Source of the DNA: Prochlorococcus sp. AG-402-O16
GTDB lineage: Bacteria; Cyanobacteriota; Cyanobacteriia; PCC-6307; Cyanobiaceae
Length of the DNA stretch: 64,000 bases
Assembly (NCBI GenBank): GCA_003216415.1
Contig: QCIY01000001.1
Location: 207,819 to 271,818, forward strand
Direction of reading: 5' to 3'
Below are positions 55,284 to 64,000 of the stretch, piece by piece. Below the pieces are notes generated by a model, which saw only the letters and a list, made by a program, of their open reading frames with translations, was not told where the DNA came from and did not search any database. Position 1 is the stretch's first letter. The number at the start of each line of letters is the position of its first letter. Position numbers and translations under genes: made by a program.

Positions 55284-56024
55284 TTATTTTAAAGGTTTAA
55301 TTCCATTCCATGATACGTGGTCTTTGTGAAATTCAAAGGAACATGGAATCGTTATCATTCCCGCACTTAAAGATTCTCTAAAAAGATTGCCGTATAAGGG
55401 ATCTGCAACATCTCCAGGGGCAAAAAAACAAGCGTCTTTTCTTGTAATACAAAGTACTAAAACACTTTTACTTTCAGGAATTAATTCCTTTAATTCCATG
55501 AGGTGTTTTTGGCCTCTTTTCGTTACTGTATCTGGGAATAGAGCTACATTATCTTTAATCCAAGTTGTATTTTTAACCTCTAAGTAAATGTTACGTTTAT
55601 CAGGATTTGAAGATTTTGGAGTTAAGAAGAAGTCAATTCTACTTTTTTTATCTTTTCCATAAGGAACTTCAGTTTTAATGGTCTCTATTTCTCCAATCAT
55701 TTCGTTTAACAAATTTTTTTCAATAACCTTTTTGATCAGCTTATTTGCAAATAGGGTGTTTATTCCTACCCAAACCTCCTCATTTTTTGCACCTAAAACA
55801 CAGATCTGTTCCCAAGTAAAAGGTAATTTTCTTTTGGGAGAGGGTGAAATACTTAGTCTAACTTTTGCCCCCTCGGTCAACAGTCCCTTCATTGGACCTG
55901 TATTAGCGCAATGGGCAGTCACTACCTCTCCACTCTCTAATTGAATATCCGCAAGAAACCTTTTATACCTCTTAATTAAAAAACCTTCAATTAGTGGATC
56001 AAATTCAATTATCCTATCCTTCAT
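55284..56024 (-). CDS. sfsA: SfsA family protein (sugar fermentation stimulation-like)
   Basis: A 246-residue protein related to E. coli SfsA. An OB-like N-terminal part ([39 protein letters not shown]) is followed by a PD-(D/E)XK-like region (SRIDFFLT... [12 protein letters not shown]). The family is thought to bind or process nucleic acid, and the sugar-related name comes from an overexpression phenotype. Function here not assigned. It is upstream of amt1 on the same strand, about 180 bases away. Confidence 0.88.
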   Translation of the reverse strand: MKDRIIEFDPLIEGFLIKRYKRFLADIQLESGEVVTAHCANTGPMKGLLTEGAKVRLSISPSPKRKLPFTWEQICVLGAKNEEVWVGINTLFANKLIKKVIEKNLLNEMIGEIETIKTEVPYGKDKKSRIDFFLTPKSSNPDKRNIYLEVKNTTWIKDNVALFPDTVTKRGQKHLMELKELIPESKSVLVLCITRKDACFFAPGDVADPLYGNLFRESLSAGMITIPCSFEFHKDHVSWNGIKPLK

Positions 56025-56095
56025 GTGTATTTACTTAGTTAGAAATCAAATATAATTGAAACTTAATCTCCTTGAAAATTTTTAGATAGAACCAA

Positions 56096-57679
56096 ATGCA
56101 TTCATTTTTAAAAAATAATGTTTTATCAATTTCATTTGGTACTAGTATCAGTAAATTAGCTGGATGTACAAGACAAATATTTATAGCTTCTGCTTTTGGA
56201 GTTGGGGTAACATACGACGCATTTAATTATGCCTATATAATTCCAGGTTTTTTGCTGATAATTATTGGAGGAATTAATGGTCCTTTGCACAATGCAGTAG
56301 TTGCAGTTCTAACACCCCTTAACAAAAAAACTGGAGGAATTATCCTAACTCAAGTAAGCATAAAACTTTCAATATTATTAATCGGTTTAGCTATATTAAT
56401 TTACTTTAATTCCAGTTTATTAATTGAATTATTAGCTCCAAATTTAAGTTACGAGGCTAAATCTATTGCAACTTACCAATTAAGAATACTTACACCTTGT
56501 ATTCCTTTGTCTGGCTTCATAGGTTTAAGTTTTGGAGCCTTAAATTCCCGAAGAAAATTCTTTTTATCAAGTATAAGTCCAGCTATAACAAGCTTAACTA
56601 CTATCTTTTTTATTGTATTTAGTTGGGTTTTCAATCAAGAAAATACATCTTCAAATTTATTCACTTACACGGGATTATTAGCTTTTGCAACTTTGACAGG
56701 AACTTTTATTCAGTTTGTTGTTCAAATTTGGGAAATAAGCAAAATTGGTCTTTTAAGATTAGACTCAACCTTCAAATTTTTTAAAGATGAAGAGAGGAGG
56801 ATTTTCAAACTAATTATTCCAGCATCTATCTCATCAGGCCTAACTCAAATCAATGTTTTTATTGATATGTTTTTCGCTTCCAGTTTTCAAGGAGCAGCAT
56901 CGGGACTAGCTTACGGAAACTTTCTTATACAAGCCCCATTAGGCATATTATCCAACTCTTTAATTTTGCCATTACTTCCAAAATTTTCAAAATTGAGAAG
57001 TTATGGAGACAAAAGAGCACTACAAAAAAAATTCATCTCTGGAATAGAAAACTGTTTCTTAACAACTATTTTTTTAACTGGATTTTTTTTAACATTTAAT
57101 AACCAAATTGTACAGTTAGTTTTTCAAAGAGGAGCTTTTGATTATTCAGCAACTTTAAAAGTCAAGAATATATTAATTGCATATGCAGTTGGAATACCTT
57201 TTTATCTATATAGAGATTTATTAGTAAGAACTTACTACTCAATAGAAAAAACAAAATTGCCTTTTCAATTGTCATTTGCAGGGATAGTATTTAATATTTT
57301 TTTTGATTGGTTTTTAATTGGAGCGCCAATTAAAAATTTTGGGAATCTTTCACCATATAATTTCGGAGTTGTAGGAATAATTTTATCTTCAGTAATAGTC
57401 AACTTTATAGTTTGTATTATTCTTTCTTTAAATCTGAGAAATGAAGATATCCATTTACCTAACTTTGAATTATTGAAGAAAATTAACCTCATGTCATTAG
57501 CATCATTTATAGATAGCACAATTTGTTTTACTATTCTCAAAGCGAAAAATAACTTGAATTCAAATTTTGGAGAATTTTTATTATTAATATTTGGATCTCT
57601 AACATTTTTTGTAATTTATTATTTACTTACAAAAATATTGAAAGTTAATAAATTTAAAATTTATCAAAACAAAATTTAG
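56096..57679 (+). CDS. murJ: Lipid II flippase MurJ (MviN)
   Basis: Polytopic membrane protein of 527 residues with about 13-14 helices that exposes peptidoglycan precursor on the outer leaflet. The family is marked by GTSISKLAGCTRQIFIASAFGVG near the N-terminus, GGINGPLHNAVVAVLTP, LTPCIPLSGFIGLSFGALNSRRKFF, and the charged helix FQRGAFDYSATLKVKN. It overlaps the DUF3181 gene by 4 bases, convergent. Confidence 0.94.
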   Translation: MHSFLKNNVLSISFGTSISKLAGCTRQIFIASAFGVGVTYDAFNYAYIIPGFLLIIIGGINGPLHNAVVAVLTPLNKKTGGIILTQVSIKLSILLIGLAILIYFNSSLLIELLAPNLSYEAKSIATYQLRILTPCIPLSGFIGLSFGALNSRRKFFLSSISPAITSLTTIFFIVFSWVFNQENTSSNLFTYTGLLAFATLTGTFIQFVVQIWEISKIGLLRLDSTFKFFKDEERRIFKLIIPASISSGLTQINVFIDMFFASSFQGAASGLAYGNFLIQAPLGILSNSLILPLLPKFSKLRSYGDKRALQKKFISGIENCFLTTIFLTGFFLTFNNQIVQLVFQRGAFDYSATLKVKNILIAYAVGIPFYLYRDLLVRTYYSIEKTKLPFQLSFAGIVFNIFFDWFLIGAPIKNFGNLSPYNFGVVGIILSSVIVNFIVCIILSLNLRNEDIHLPNFELLKKINLMSLASFIDSTICFTILKAKNNLNSNFGEFLLLIFGSLTFFVIYYLLTKILKVNKFKIYQNKI

Positions 57680-57966
57680 CCATCAAAAAAACTTTCCAAA
57701 ATCTCCTCTAATTCAAGAATTTGTGAAGTAGTAATTAAATTAATAAGTGAAATACTATTAACTCCATCCCCTACCTTTACATTTATTGCTTTCAAACTTA
57801 ATTTTGCAGCCTCAAATGGCCCTTGATCTTTATTGCTGATACATTCAATAGCGAGATGTCTGGCTAAGCCAGCATCTCCAAGATATAAATTCCATTTTTC
57901 TATTTTTATAAAAACCTTTTCTGAAATAATATTTTCTAGATCACTTATTCGTATCTGAGAGTCCAT
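57676..57966 (-). CDS. DUF3181 family protein (cyanobacteria-specific)
   Basis: A 96-residue, mainly alpha-helical soluble protein. The core WNLYLGDAGLARHLAIECI and VGDGVNSISLINLITTSQILELEEILESF is the family's conserved region. No Cys pairs, signal or membrane span. Function unknown. It lies 15 bases after the small membrane-protein gene on the same strand, so the two probably form one unit. Confidence 0.82.
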   Translation of the reverse strand: MDSQIRISDLENIISEKVFIKIEKWNLYLGDAGLARHLAIECISNKDQGPFEAAKLSLKAINVKVGDGVNSISLINLITTSQILELEEILESFFDG

Positions 57967-57981
57967 AAATAAAAAATTGAT

Positions 57982-58233
57982 TTAAGTTGATTTTTTTGCA
58001 GTATCTTTAGGTTTTTTTATAATTACAAAAATTAAGTGTGATGCTAGAAGGATTGACCAGAAAATTGCAAAATTATTAAAAAAAGGGATTTCATATTTAA
58101 TTTCTTTTAAAAGCCAAGTGCCACTTAAAACAGCAGTAAATATCATGCAGTGAATCACAAAATTGACTATTCGAGAAAAATGCTTGTAGGTTGGATCTTC
58201 TAAATCACCATTGCCATACCACTTTATTGGCAT
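57982..58233 (-). CDS. Small two-helix membrane protein
   Basis: An 83-residue protein. The N-terminus (MPIKWYGNGDLEDPTYKHFSR) is hydrophilic and followed by two hydrophobic helices (IVNFVIHCMIFTAVLSGTWLL and FAIFWSILLASHLIFVII) with a basic C-terminus. The WYGNGD...EDP start seems family-like for cyanobacterial hypothetical proteins, but I cannot name it. It is upstream of the DUF3181 gene and may be co-transcribed with it. Confidence 0.8.
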   Translation of the reverse strand: MPIKWYGNGDLEDPTYKHFSRIVNFVIHCMIFTAVLSGTWLLKEIKYEIPFFNNFAIFWSILLASHLIFVIIKKPKDTAKKST

Positions 58234-58323
58234 ATTAATAATTAATGAGATTGTTAATAATAGATATTTTACCCGAAATCTAGTTGACTAAGAGACCCTG
58301 AAACAGAGATATTACATAATTAT

Positions 58324-58397
58324 GCGCCTGTAGCTCAGTGGATTAGAGCACCTGACTACGGATCAGGGTGTCGGGAGTTCGAATCTCTCCAGGCGCG
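58324..58397 (+). tRNA. trnR: tRNA-Arg (anticodon ACG)
   Basis: A 74-base cloverleaf. The acceptor stem GCGCCTG pairs with CAGGCGC, with discriminator G. The anticodon arm CCTGA-CTACGGA-TCAGG has anticodon ACG (A34 read as inosine for CGN). The T arm is GGGAG-TTCGAAT-CTCTC (one G-T pair). CCA is not encoded. glyA starts 79 bases downstream in the same direction. Confidence 0.97.
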
Positions 58398-58475
58398 TTT
58401 AATAATTATGAAATATTCTTTTTATATTTTTCTAAAAAATTTCGTCTATATTGTGAGTATTACTTATCAAATTCA

Positions 58476-59747
58476 ATGAATATTCTTCAAAATCTTAAAG
58501 AAAGTGATCCAGTAATATTCAATTTTATTAACTCTGAAAAAAATAGACAGGAAAGTCACCTTGAGTTAATAGCAAGTGAGAATTTTGCATCAATTGCAGT
58601 CATGCAGGCTCAAGGGTCTGTCCTCACTAATAAATACGCGGAAGGATTACCTCAAAAAAGATATTATGGGGGATGTGAATTTGTTGATGAAATCGAAGAA
58701 TTAGCCATTCAAAGAGCGAAAAAATTATTTAATGCAAATTGGGCTAATGTTCAACCTCATAGTGGAGCGCAGGCGAATGCTGCTGTTTTCTTAAGTCTTC
58801 TTCAACCTGGTGACACAATCATGGGGATGGATTTATCTCATGGAGGACACCTTACTCATGGATCTCCAGTTAATATGAGTGGTAAGTGGTTCAATGCAGT
58901 TCACTATGGCGTAAATAAAGAAACTAGTGAGTTAAATTTTGATGAAATAAGAGAGTTAGCACTAAAAACAAAGCCAAAATTAATCATATGCGGATATTCT
59001 GCTTATCCAAGAACTATTGATTTTGAATCATTTAGAAATATTGCAGATGAAGTTGGGGCATTCTTAATGGCCGATATTGCACACATTGCGGGGCTCGTGG
59101 CGAGTAAACTTCACCCAAATCCAATACCTTATTGTGATGTAGTAACTACAACTACTCATAAAACATTGAGAGGGCCTAGAGGTGGACTTATCTTATGTAA
59201 AGATGCGGAATTTGGAAAGAAATTTGATAAATCTGTTTTCCCTGGCACTCAGGGTGGTCCACTTGAACATATAATTGCAGCTAAAGCAGTTGCATTTGGA
59301 GAAGCCTTACAATCTGATTTCGTTAATTATTCCAAACAAGTAATAAAAAATGCCAAAGTTCTAGCTTCAACTTTAATAAGCGGAGGTATTAATATTGTAA
59401 GTGGAGGTACTGATAATCATATTGTTTTACTCGATTTAAGAAGTATAAATATGACTGGGAAAATTGCTGATTTGCTTGTAAGCGAAGTGAATATCACAGC
59501 TAATAAAAATACTGTTCCATTTGATCCTGAATCACCATTTGTGACCAGTGGGCTTAGGTTGGGTACTGCTGCTTTAACTACTAGAGGCTTTAATGAAAGT
59601 GCTTTTGCTGAAGTAGGAAAAATTATTGCTGACAGATTACTTAATCCAAATGATTCACTAATTGAAAGTCAATGTAAGGAGAGAGTATTAGCCTTATGTA
59701 ATCGTTTTCCTCTTTATGAAGGCAAACTTGAAGCATCAATTAAATGA
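58476..59747 (+). CDS. glyA: Serine hydroxymethyltransferase
   Basis: PLP enzyme interconverting serine and glycine with tetrahydrofolate; also part of photorespiratory carbon handling. The 423-residue protein starts at ATG 58476. A longer frame reaches into the tRNA-Arg gene and is not real. Motifs are [66 protein letters not shown] and the PLP Lys in [14 protein letters not shown]. It overlaps cinA by ATGA (59744-59747). Confidence 0.97.
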   Translation: MNILQNLKESDPVIFNFINSEKNRQESHLELIASENFASIAVMQAQGSVLTNKYAEGLPQKRYYGGCEFVDEIEELAIQRAKKLFNANWANVQPHSGAQANAAVFLSLLQPGDTIMGMDLSHGGHLTHGSPVNMSGKWFNAVHYGVNKETSELNFDEIRELALKTKPKLIICGYSAYPRTIDFESFRNIADEVGAFLMADIAHIAGLVASKLHPNPIPYCDVVTTTTHKTLRGPRGGLILCKDAEFGKKFDKSVFPGTQGGPLEHIIAAKAVAFGEALQSDFVNYSKQVIKNAKVLASTLISGGINIVSGGTDNHIVLLDLRSINMTGKIADLLVSEVNITANKNTVPFDPESPFVTSGLRLGTAALTTRGFNESAFAEVGKIIADRLLNPNDSLIESQCKERVLALCNRFPLYEGKLEASIK

Positions 59748-61015
59748 GTTCAAATTCCAAAGGAGTTGAAATCCTTTCTATTGGAACAGAGCTACTTTTA
59801 GGAAATATTGTAAATACAAATGCTCAATGGATTTCTGAGCAATTAACTCATTTAGGCTTAAATCATTTTAGGCAATCAACTGTAGGTGATAATTGTGATC
59901 GTATTATAAAAGTAATTCAAGAAATATCGAAAAGAAGTAACCTTCTCATTACAACGGGGGGATTGGGACCAACCCCAGATGACTTAACTACTGAAGCAAT
60001 AGCCAAGTCCTTTAACGTATCTCTTTTTGAAAGACCATACTTGTGGGATGAAATAAAACAAAAACTTTCAAATTCAAATCTGCAAGATAATTCTTCAAGC
60101 TTACGGAAACAATGTTTGTTCCCAAAAAATGCTCAAATCATTAATAATCCCAGAGGTACTGCCCCTGGAATGATATGGGAACCAATAAAAGGATTTACTA
60201 TTCTTACTTTCCCAGGAGTACCTAGTGAAATGAAAACTATGTGGCAAGAGACAGCACTAGGATTTATTAAAAGCAAATTTTCAGACACTTATTCGTTCTT
60301 TTCAAATACTCTTAAATTTTCAGGTATTGGAGAATCTAGTGTTGCAGAAAAAATTAATGATCTTTTATATCTAAAAAATCCAACTGTTGCTCCTTATGCA
60401 AACTTGGGAGAGGTTAAACTCAGAATCACAGCCAGAGCAAAAAATGAAGTTGAAGCAAAGATTATTATGAAACCTGTAAGAGAAAAATTAGAAAAGGAGT
60501 TTTCGAAATTTATTTATGGAGAAGATCATGATACTCTCCCTAGCGTTTTAATAAAAGAATTGGCCAATAGGGGGCAAAGTATAGTTTTTGCTGAATCCTG
60601 TACCGGAGGGCTTCTATCTTCATCAATAACATCAATATCAGGTTCATCTCAAGTTTTTCAAGGCAGTATAGTTTCCTATAGTAATGAGCTAAAAAATTCA
60701 TTATTAAATATTTCGGAAGAGAAGCTTGAAAAATATGGAGCTGTTTCTGAAGAAGTTTGTGAGGCCATGGCAATTAATGTAAAAGAGAAATTAGGAGCAG
60801 ATTGGGCAATAGCTATTAGTGGAATAGCTGGACCTAACGGAGGAAGTAAAGAAAAACCTGTTGGACTAGTCCACATTTCCATTTCAGGACCAAATAACCA
60901 TATTACTAATATCAAAAAATTGTTTAACTCATCCCGAAATAGAATAGAAATTCAAACACTAAGTGTAAATCTGTGTTTGAACAGCCTCAGATTAATCCTA
61001 TTATCAAATAGCTAA
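59744..61015 (+). CDS. cinA: CinA family competence/damage-inducible protein (nicotinamide-nucleotide amidase)
   Basis: A 423-residue two-domain protein. The N-terminal MoCF/COG1058 domain ([46 protein letters not shown]) is an ADP-ribose pyrophosphatase type in homologues. The C-terminal CinA domain ([60 protein letters not shown]) is the NMN amidase type. Both are used in pyridine-nucleotide recycling. It is coupled to glyA by a 4-base overlap, and leuC starts 16 bases later. Confidence 0.93.
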   Translation: MSSNSKGVEILSIGTELLLGNIVNTNAQWISEQLTHLGLNHFRQSTVGDNCDRIIKVIQEISKRSNLLITTGGLGPTPDDLTTEAIAKSFNVSLFERPYLWDEIKQKLSNSNLQDNSSSLRKQCLFPKNAQIINNPRGTAPGMIWEPIKGFTILTFPGVPSEMKTMWQETALGFIKSKFSDTYSFFSNTLKFSGIGESSVAEKINDLLYLKNPTVAPYANLGEVKLRITARAKNEVEAKIIMKPVREKLEKEFSKFIYGEDHDTLPSVLIKELANRGQSIVFAESCTGGLLSSSITSISGSSQVFQGSIVSYSNELKNSLLNISEEKLEKYGAVSEEVCEAMAINVKEKLGADWAIAISGIAGPNGGSKEKPVGLVHISISGPNNHITNIKKLFNSSRNRIEIQTLSVNLCLNSLRLILLSNS

Positions 61016-61031
61016 GTAACTTTTTAAAAAA

Positions 61032-62441
61032 TTGAGTCAAGATACCTTATTTGATAAAGTTTGGGATTTACACAAAGTTTCAAATCTTCCTGGTGGCTCA
61101 GATCAAATTTTTATTGGTCTTCATCTCATCCATGAAGTTACAAGTCCTCAAGCATTTGGGGCTTTAAAAGACAAAAATTTAAAAGTAAAATTCCCTAATA
61201 GAACTGTCGCTACTGTTGATCATATTGTGCCAACAGATAATCAAAGCAGACCTTTCAAAGATAATCTTGCAGAGCAAATGATTGAAACGCTAGAAAATAA
61301 CTGCTTGCAAAATAAAATTAAATTTTTCAATATTGGTAGTGGCAATCAAGGAATAGTGCATGTAGTAGCTCCAGAATTGGGACTAACCCAACCCGGGATG
61401 ACAATCGCTTGTGGAGATTCACATACTTCAACTCATGGAGCATTTGGGGCAATTGCTTTTGGTATAGGAACAAGCCAAGTAAGAGATGTTCTTGCCACCC
61501 AAACCATAGCTATGAACAAATTGAAGGTGAGGCAGATTTGGTGTGACAATAAATTATCTAATGGTGTTTATGCTAAAGATTTAGTGCTTCATATTATTAA
61601 TGAACTTGGTGTAAAAGCTGGAGTAGGTTTTGCATATGAATTCGCTGGGCCTGCTATAGATGAATTATCAATGGAAGAAAGGATGACTATTTGCAATATG
61701 TCTATTGAAGGTGGTGCGAGATGCGGCTACATTAACCCTGATGAAAATACCTTTAATTACATTAAAAATAAATTGTGTGCTCCAAAATATGAACATTGGG
61801 ATAAAGCGCTTTTATGGTGGAAATCATTAAAAAGCGATGAAAATTCTATTTATGATGATGTATTTAAATTAGATGCTTCAAAAGTAGAACCAACTGTAAC
61901 TTGGGGAATTACTCCCGGGCAAAGTATAGGAATCAATCAACAGATTCCTCTTTTAGATGACTTGCCGCCAAGTGACCAATTTGTAGCTGAAGAAGCTTAT
62001 GAATATATGGGTTTTAAGCCAGGACAATCTATAAAAGATATTCCAATAGATGTTTGTTTCATAGGCAGTTGCACAAATGGGAGAATCAGCGACTTGAGAG
62101 TTGCAGCTAAAGTAATAAAGGACAAAAAAGTATCTAAAAAAGTTAAAGCATTTGTAGTCCCCGGTTCAGAGAAAGTAGCTTCAGAAGCAAAAAAAGAAGG
62201 AATTGATAAAATCTTTAAGGATTCTGGATTTCAATGGAGAGAACCAGGATGCTCAATGTGTTTAGCAATGAATTCAGATAAGCTAACAGGTAATCAAATT
62301 AGTGCTAGTTCTAGTAATAGAAATTTCAAGGGCAGGCAAGGATCTCCAAGCGGTAGAACACTTCTCATGAGTCCGGCAATGGTTGCAGCGGCTGCGATTA
62401 ATGGCAAAGTAAGTGACGTTCGAGAATTTATAAACAAATGA
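61032..62441 (+). CDS. leuC: 3-isopropylmalate dehydratase large subunit
   Basis: [4Fe-4S] aconitase-family enzyme of leucine synthesis. The 469-residue protein starts with TTG at 61032 ([15 protein letters not shown]). Cluster Cys and binding loops are in [14 protein letters not shown] and [12 protein letters not shown], and [13 protein letters not shown] is the substrate region. It overlaps leuD by ATGA, the usual leuCD coupling. Confidence 0.97.
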   Translation: MSQDTLFDKVWDLHKVSNLPGGSDQIFIGLHLIHEVTSPQAFGALKDKNLKVKFPNRTVATVDHIVPTDNQSRPFKDNLAEQMIETLENNCLQNKIKFFNIGSGNQGIVHVVAPELGLTQPGMTIACGDSHTSTHGAFGAIAFGIGTSQVRDVLATQTIAMNKLKVRQIWCDNKLSNGVYAKDLVLHIINELGVKAGVGFAYEFAGPAIDELSMEERMTICNMSIEGGARCGYINPDENTFNYIKNKLCAPKYEHWDKALLWWKSLKSDENSIYDDVFKLDASKVEPTVTWGITPGQSIGINQQIPLLDDLPPSDQFVAEEAYEYMGFKPGQSIKDIPIDVCFIGSCTNGRISDLRVAAKVIKDKKVSKKVKAFVVPGSEKVASEAKKEGIDKIFKDSGFQWREPGCSMCLAMNSDKLTGNQISASSSNRNFKGRQGSPSGRTLLMSPAMVAAAAINGKVSDVREFINK

Positions 62442-63061
62442 AATCAGAATTTACTTCACCAATTGGAAAAATTTCGCAAATAAATGGAGAATGTATATCA
62501 TTGATTGGTAATGACATCGATACAGATCGAATAATTCCTGCACGTTTCTTAAAGTGTATAAATTTTGAGTCATTGGGCGAATCTGTTTTCGAAGACGATA
62601 GAAAAACTTTAAAGGGAAGGCATCCTTTCGATCTAGAAGAAAACAAAAATGCTTCAATACTTATTGTTAATAGCAATTTTGGATGTGGTTCCAGCAGAGA
62701 ACATGCCCCCCAAGCACTTATGAGATGGGGTATAAAAGCCATAATAGGTGAGAGTTTTGCCGATATTTTTTATAGCAATTGTATTGCCATTGGAATTCCT
62801 TGTTTTACACTTCCAAAAGAATCAGTACAACACATTCAAAAATATAACAATAACAAAAGATTGTTCTTAAATATTGATCTAAAAAATTCCCTAGCAAAAT
62901 CAAAAGATGCAAATTTTCATCTTGAAATTAAAGATAGCTCAAAAAAAATGTTTTTATCAGGAGAATGGGATGCAACATCTACACTCCTTGAAAATGAAAA
63001 TCTAATAGAAAAAAAATATAATAATTTACCCTATTTAAAATTTAATACTCATTTTTTATAG
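62438..63061 (+). CDS. leuD: 3-isopropylmalate dehydratase small subunit
   Basis: Partner of LeuC, supplying the swivel domain of the aconitase fold. The 207-residue protein has [37 protein letters not shown] and [21 protein letters not shown], the substrate-binding Arg/Ser segments. The C-terminal 30 residues are less conserved. It is the last gene of glyA-cinA-leuC-leuD and abuts the leftward outer-membrane protein gene. Confidence 0.96.
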   Translation: MKSEFTSPIGKISQINGECISLIGNDIDTDRIIPARFLKCINFESLGESVFEDDRKTLKGRHPFDLEENKNASILIVNSNFGCGSSREHAPQALMRWGIKAIIGESFADIFYSNCIAIGIPCFTLPKESVQHIQKYNNNKRLFLNIDLKNSLAKSKDANFHLEIKDSSKKMFLSGEWDATSTLLENENLIEKKYNNLPYLKFNTHFL

Positions 63062-64000
63062 CTATCTAAAACCAAAGAGATTAAAGGAAATTCCTCCTGA
63101 CTGATTATGAGGTTGATAAAAAATGCCTAATTCATAAGATCTTCTTTTCCAATACAATGAAATTTTAGAATTTATAAATTCGCCGTAATTATCTGAATCG
63201 CTTGTTAGGTTTAAAGTACCAATACTTTTAAGAATAACTGGTCCAAATAATTGTTGATCAAAAGCAATATTTAAAGTGAACTTATCATTGTTTTGATCGA
63301 ATTTAAAAACACTTTCTCCACTATTAAATCGATAGAAAGGGAAAAGACTTAAGCGAGTATAGTCAAAAGTTTTATTTTTAAAATTACCCAATGTTAATTC
63401 TGGACCCATACCTAAACCTAAATATTCTTGATGATCTCCATTTTCGTAGAGAGAATAAGATGATTCTAATCTTGTATTAAGCATTAATCCTTTAGTAATT
63501 GGTTCAGGAATGTACTTATATGAAACATCAACAGATTTATTTTTAGGCTCAACAATACTCACAGGAAATTTTTGATCTAAAGCATAAAAAAGGTTACCTT
63601 TTAGATTAGTTACAAGATTTTTTGTATTTAAAGCCTCTGCCGTTATATCAGCTAAACCAAAAGAAAAAATTTCTGTTTTTTTAATGCCATTAACAAACCA
63701 AGTATTTTCTTTTTGTAATTTTGAACCAAAACCTGAGTAAATTTCTGCTTCGCCTAATGAACCATTCCAGACCCTCTCTCTATATATCCCATAAAAGCTT
63801 TTATCCCATTTTGCATCTAAAAAATTGATTTTTTTACTCAATTTAGTTTTTAATCTAAAGGCATCTGAAAATTTATCAAAATCCAAAGAATTTAAATTTT
63901 TGTCTATTTCTAAATCCCAACTATCTATTCTCCCTTTTAGCTGGGATTGCATAGCAAAATAATCTTGAAAACTTACATTTCTTTTAACCCTCTCTGAAGT
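63062..64000 (-). CDS. DUF3769 family outer-membrane beta-barrel protein (LptD-like), C-terminal part
   Basis: The frame is open to the right edge of the window, so the protein starts outside it and only about the last 312 residues are seen. Alternating polar/hydrophobic strands with aromatic ends are common (FYGIYRERVWNG, SLGEAEIYSGFGS, LGLGMGPELTLG, DYTRLSLFPFYRF, ISLYWKRRSYELGIFYQ), and it ends GISFNLFGFR. This fits the barrel of cyanobacterial DUF3769 proteins, which replace LptD in function by inference. The internal Met at 63952 is not the true start. It is convergent with leuD with no gap. Confidence 0.78.
   Translation of the reverse strand, partial: TSERVKRNVSFQDYFAMQSQLKGRIDSWDLEIDKNLNSLDFDKFSDAFRLKTKLSKKINFLDAKWDKSFYGIYRERVWNGSLGEAEIYSGFGSKLQKENTWFVNGIKKTEIFSFGLADITAEALNTKNLVTNLKGNLFYALDQKFPVSIVEPKNKSVDVSYKYIPEPITKGLMLNTRLESSYSLYENGDHQEYLGLGMGPELTLGNFKNKTFDYTRLSLFPFYRFNSGESVFKFDQNNDKFTLNIAFDQQLFGPVILKSIGTLNLTSDSDNYGEFINSKISLYWKRRSYELGIFYQPHNQSGGISFNLFGFR

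Noticed and set aside
58368..58475. N-terminal extension of glyA reaching back into the tRNA-Arg gene
   Set aside because: The frame is open there, but the conserved SHMT N-terminus starts at the ATG at 58476, and the upstream residues lie over the tRNA.
1..64000. CRISPR arrays, transposons, prophage or rRNA operons
   Set aside because: No regularly spaced repeats, transposase or integrase reading frames, and no rRNA sequence were seen. The window is dense with core genes.

Overview
The window is about 31% G+C by eye, very gene-dense, and is chromosomal DNA from a marine picocyanobacterium. It is almost certainly a high-light-adapted Prochlorococcus. The evidence is the set of photosystem II genes (psbB, psbT, psbM, psbK, psbEFLJ with rubA and ycf48), NDH-1 genes (ndhC-K-J), Mg-chelatase chlD, cyanobacterial DUF families, an amt1 gene with an NtcA-type promoter, and a solitary degenerate phycoerythrin beta gene (cpeB) beside its lyase cpeS. 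That last pair is typical of high-light Prochlorococcus. I saw no phage genes, transposons, CRISPR arrays or rRNA. This is a core-genome stretch, not a genomic island.

Layout. 1-2360: end of an HD-domain protein gene and minCDE. 2419-4307: tRNA-Thr, then a leftward group psbM-prmC-sua5 plus a 52-residue membrane protein. 4411-6641: a ferredoxin divergent from psbB-psbT. 6744-11047: nrdR, rpsA, metK and a FGGY kinase, followed by tRNA-Phe. 11391-13988: a TVP38-type membrane protein, a secreted protein, and a small gene overlapping cpeS, convergent with cpeB. 14168-21134: uvrD, cca, a NADH dehydrogenase-like/SelD fusion, and mtnP. 21178-25211: psbJLFE-ycf48-rubA divergent from ndhCKJ. 25217-31788: a YvcK homologue, an MCE-type ABC transporter pair, chlD, folK and a Nudix hydrolase. 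31785-40164: photolyase, a DegT-type aminotransferase, a thioredoxin-fold protein, fabI, hisB, a carotenoid oxygenase, rdgB and a phosphohexomutase. 40239-48873: a TM0106-type nuclease, a YgfZ-like protein, pyrE, tRNA-Met, a CNNM-type membrane protein, an oxidoreductase, psbK, tgt, cobS and a histidine kinase. 49123-57679: DUF3155, an esterase, purH, DoxX, ispH, amt1, sfsA and murJ. 57676-64000: DUF3181, a small membrane protein, tRNA-Arg, glyA-cinA-leuC-leuD, and the end of a DUF3769 outer-membrane protein gene.

How the genes work together. Most form short co-oriented runs with 1-30 base gaps or ATGA overlaps (minD/minE, glyA/cinA, leuC/leuD, Nudix/photolyase). The rubA-ycf48-psbEFLJ cluster joins photosystem II subunits with their assembly factors. 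Convergent pairs often overlap at their 3' ends by 4 to 23 bases. Only two strong intrinsic terminators were found, after psbT and after amt1. No gap between genes exceeds 300 bases. The largest unexplained one (48874-49122) holds a candidate structured RNA.

All functions come from reading motifs and recalling protein families. No database search was run.
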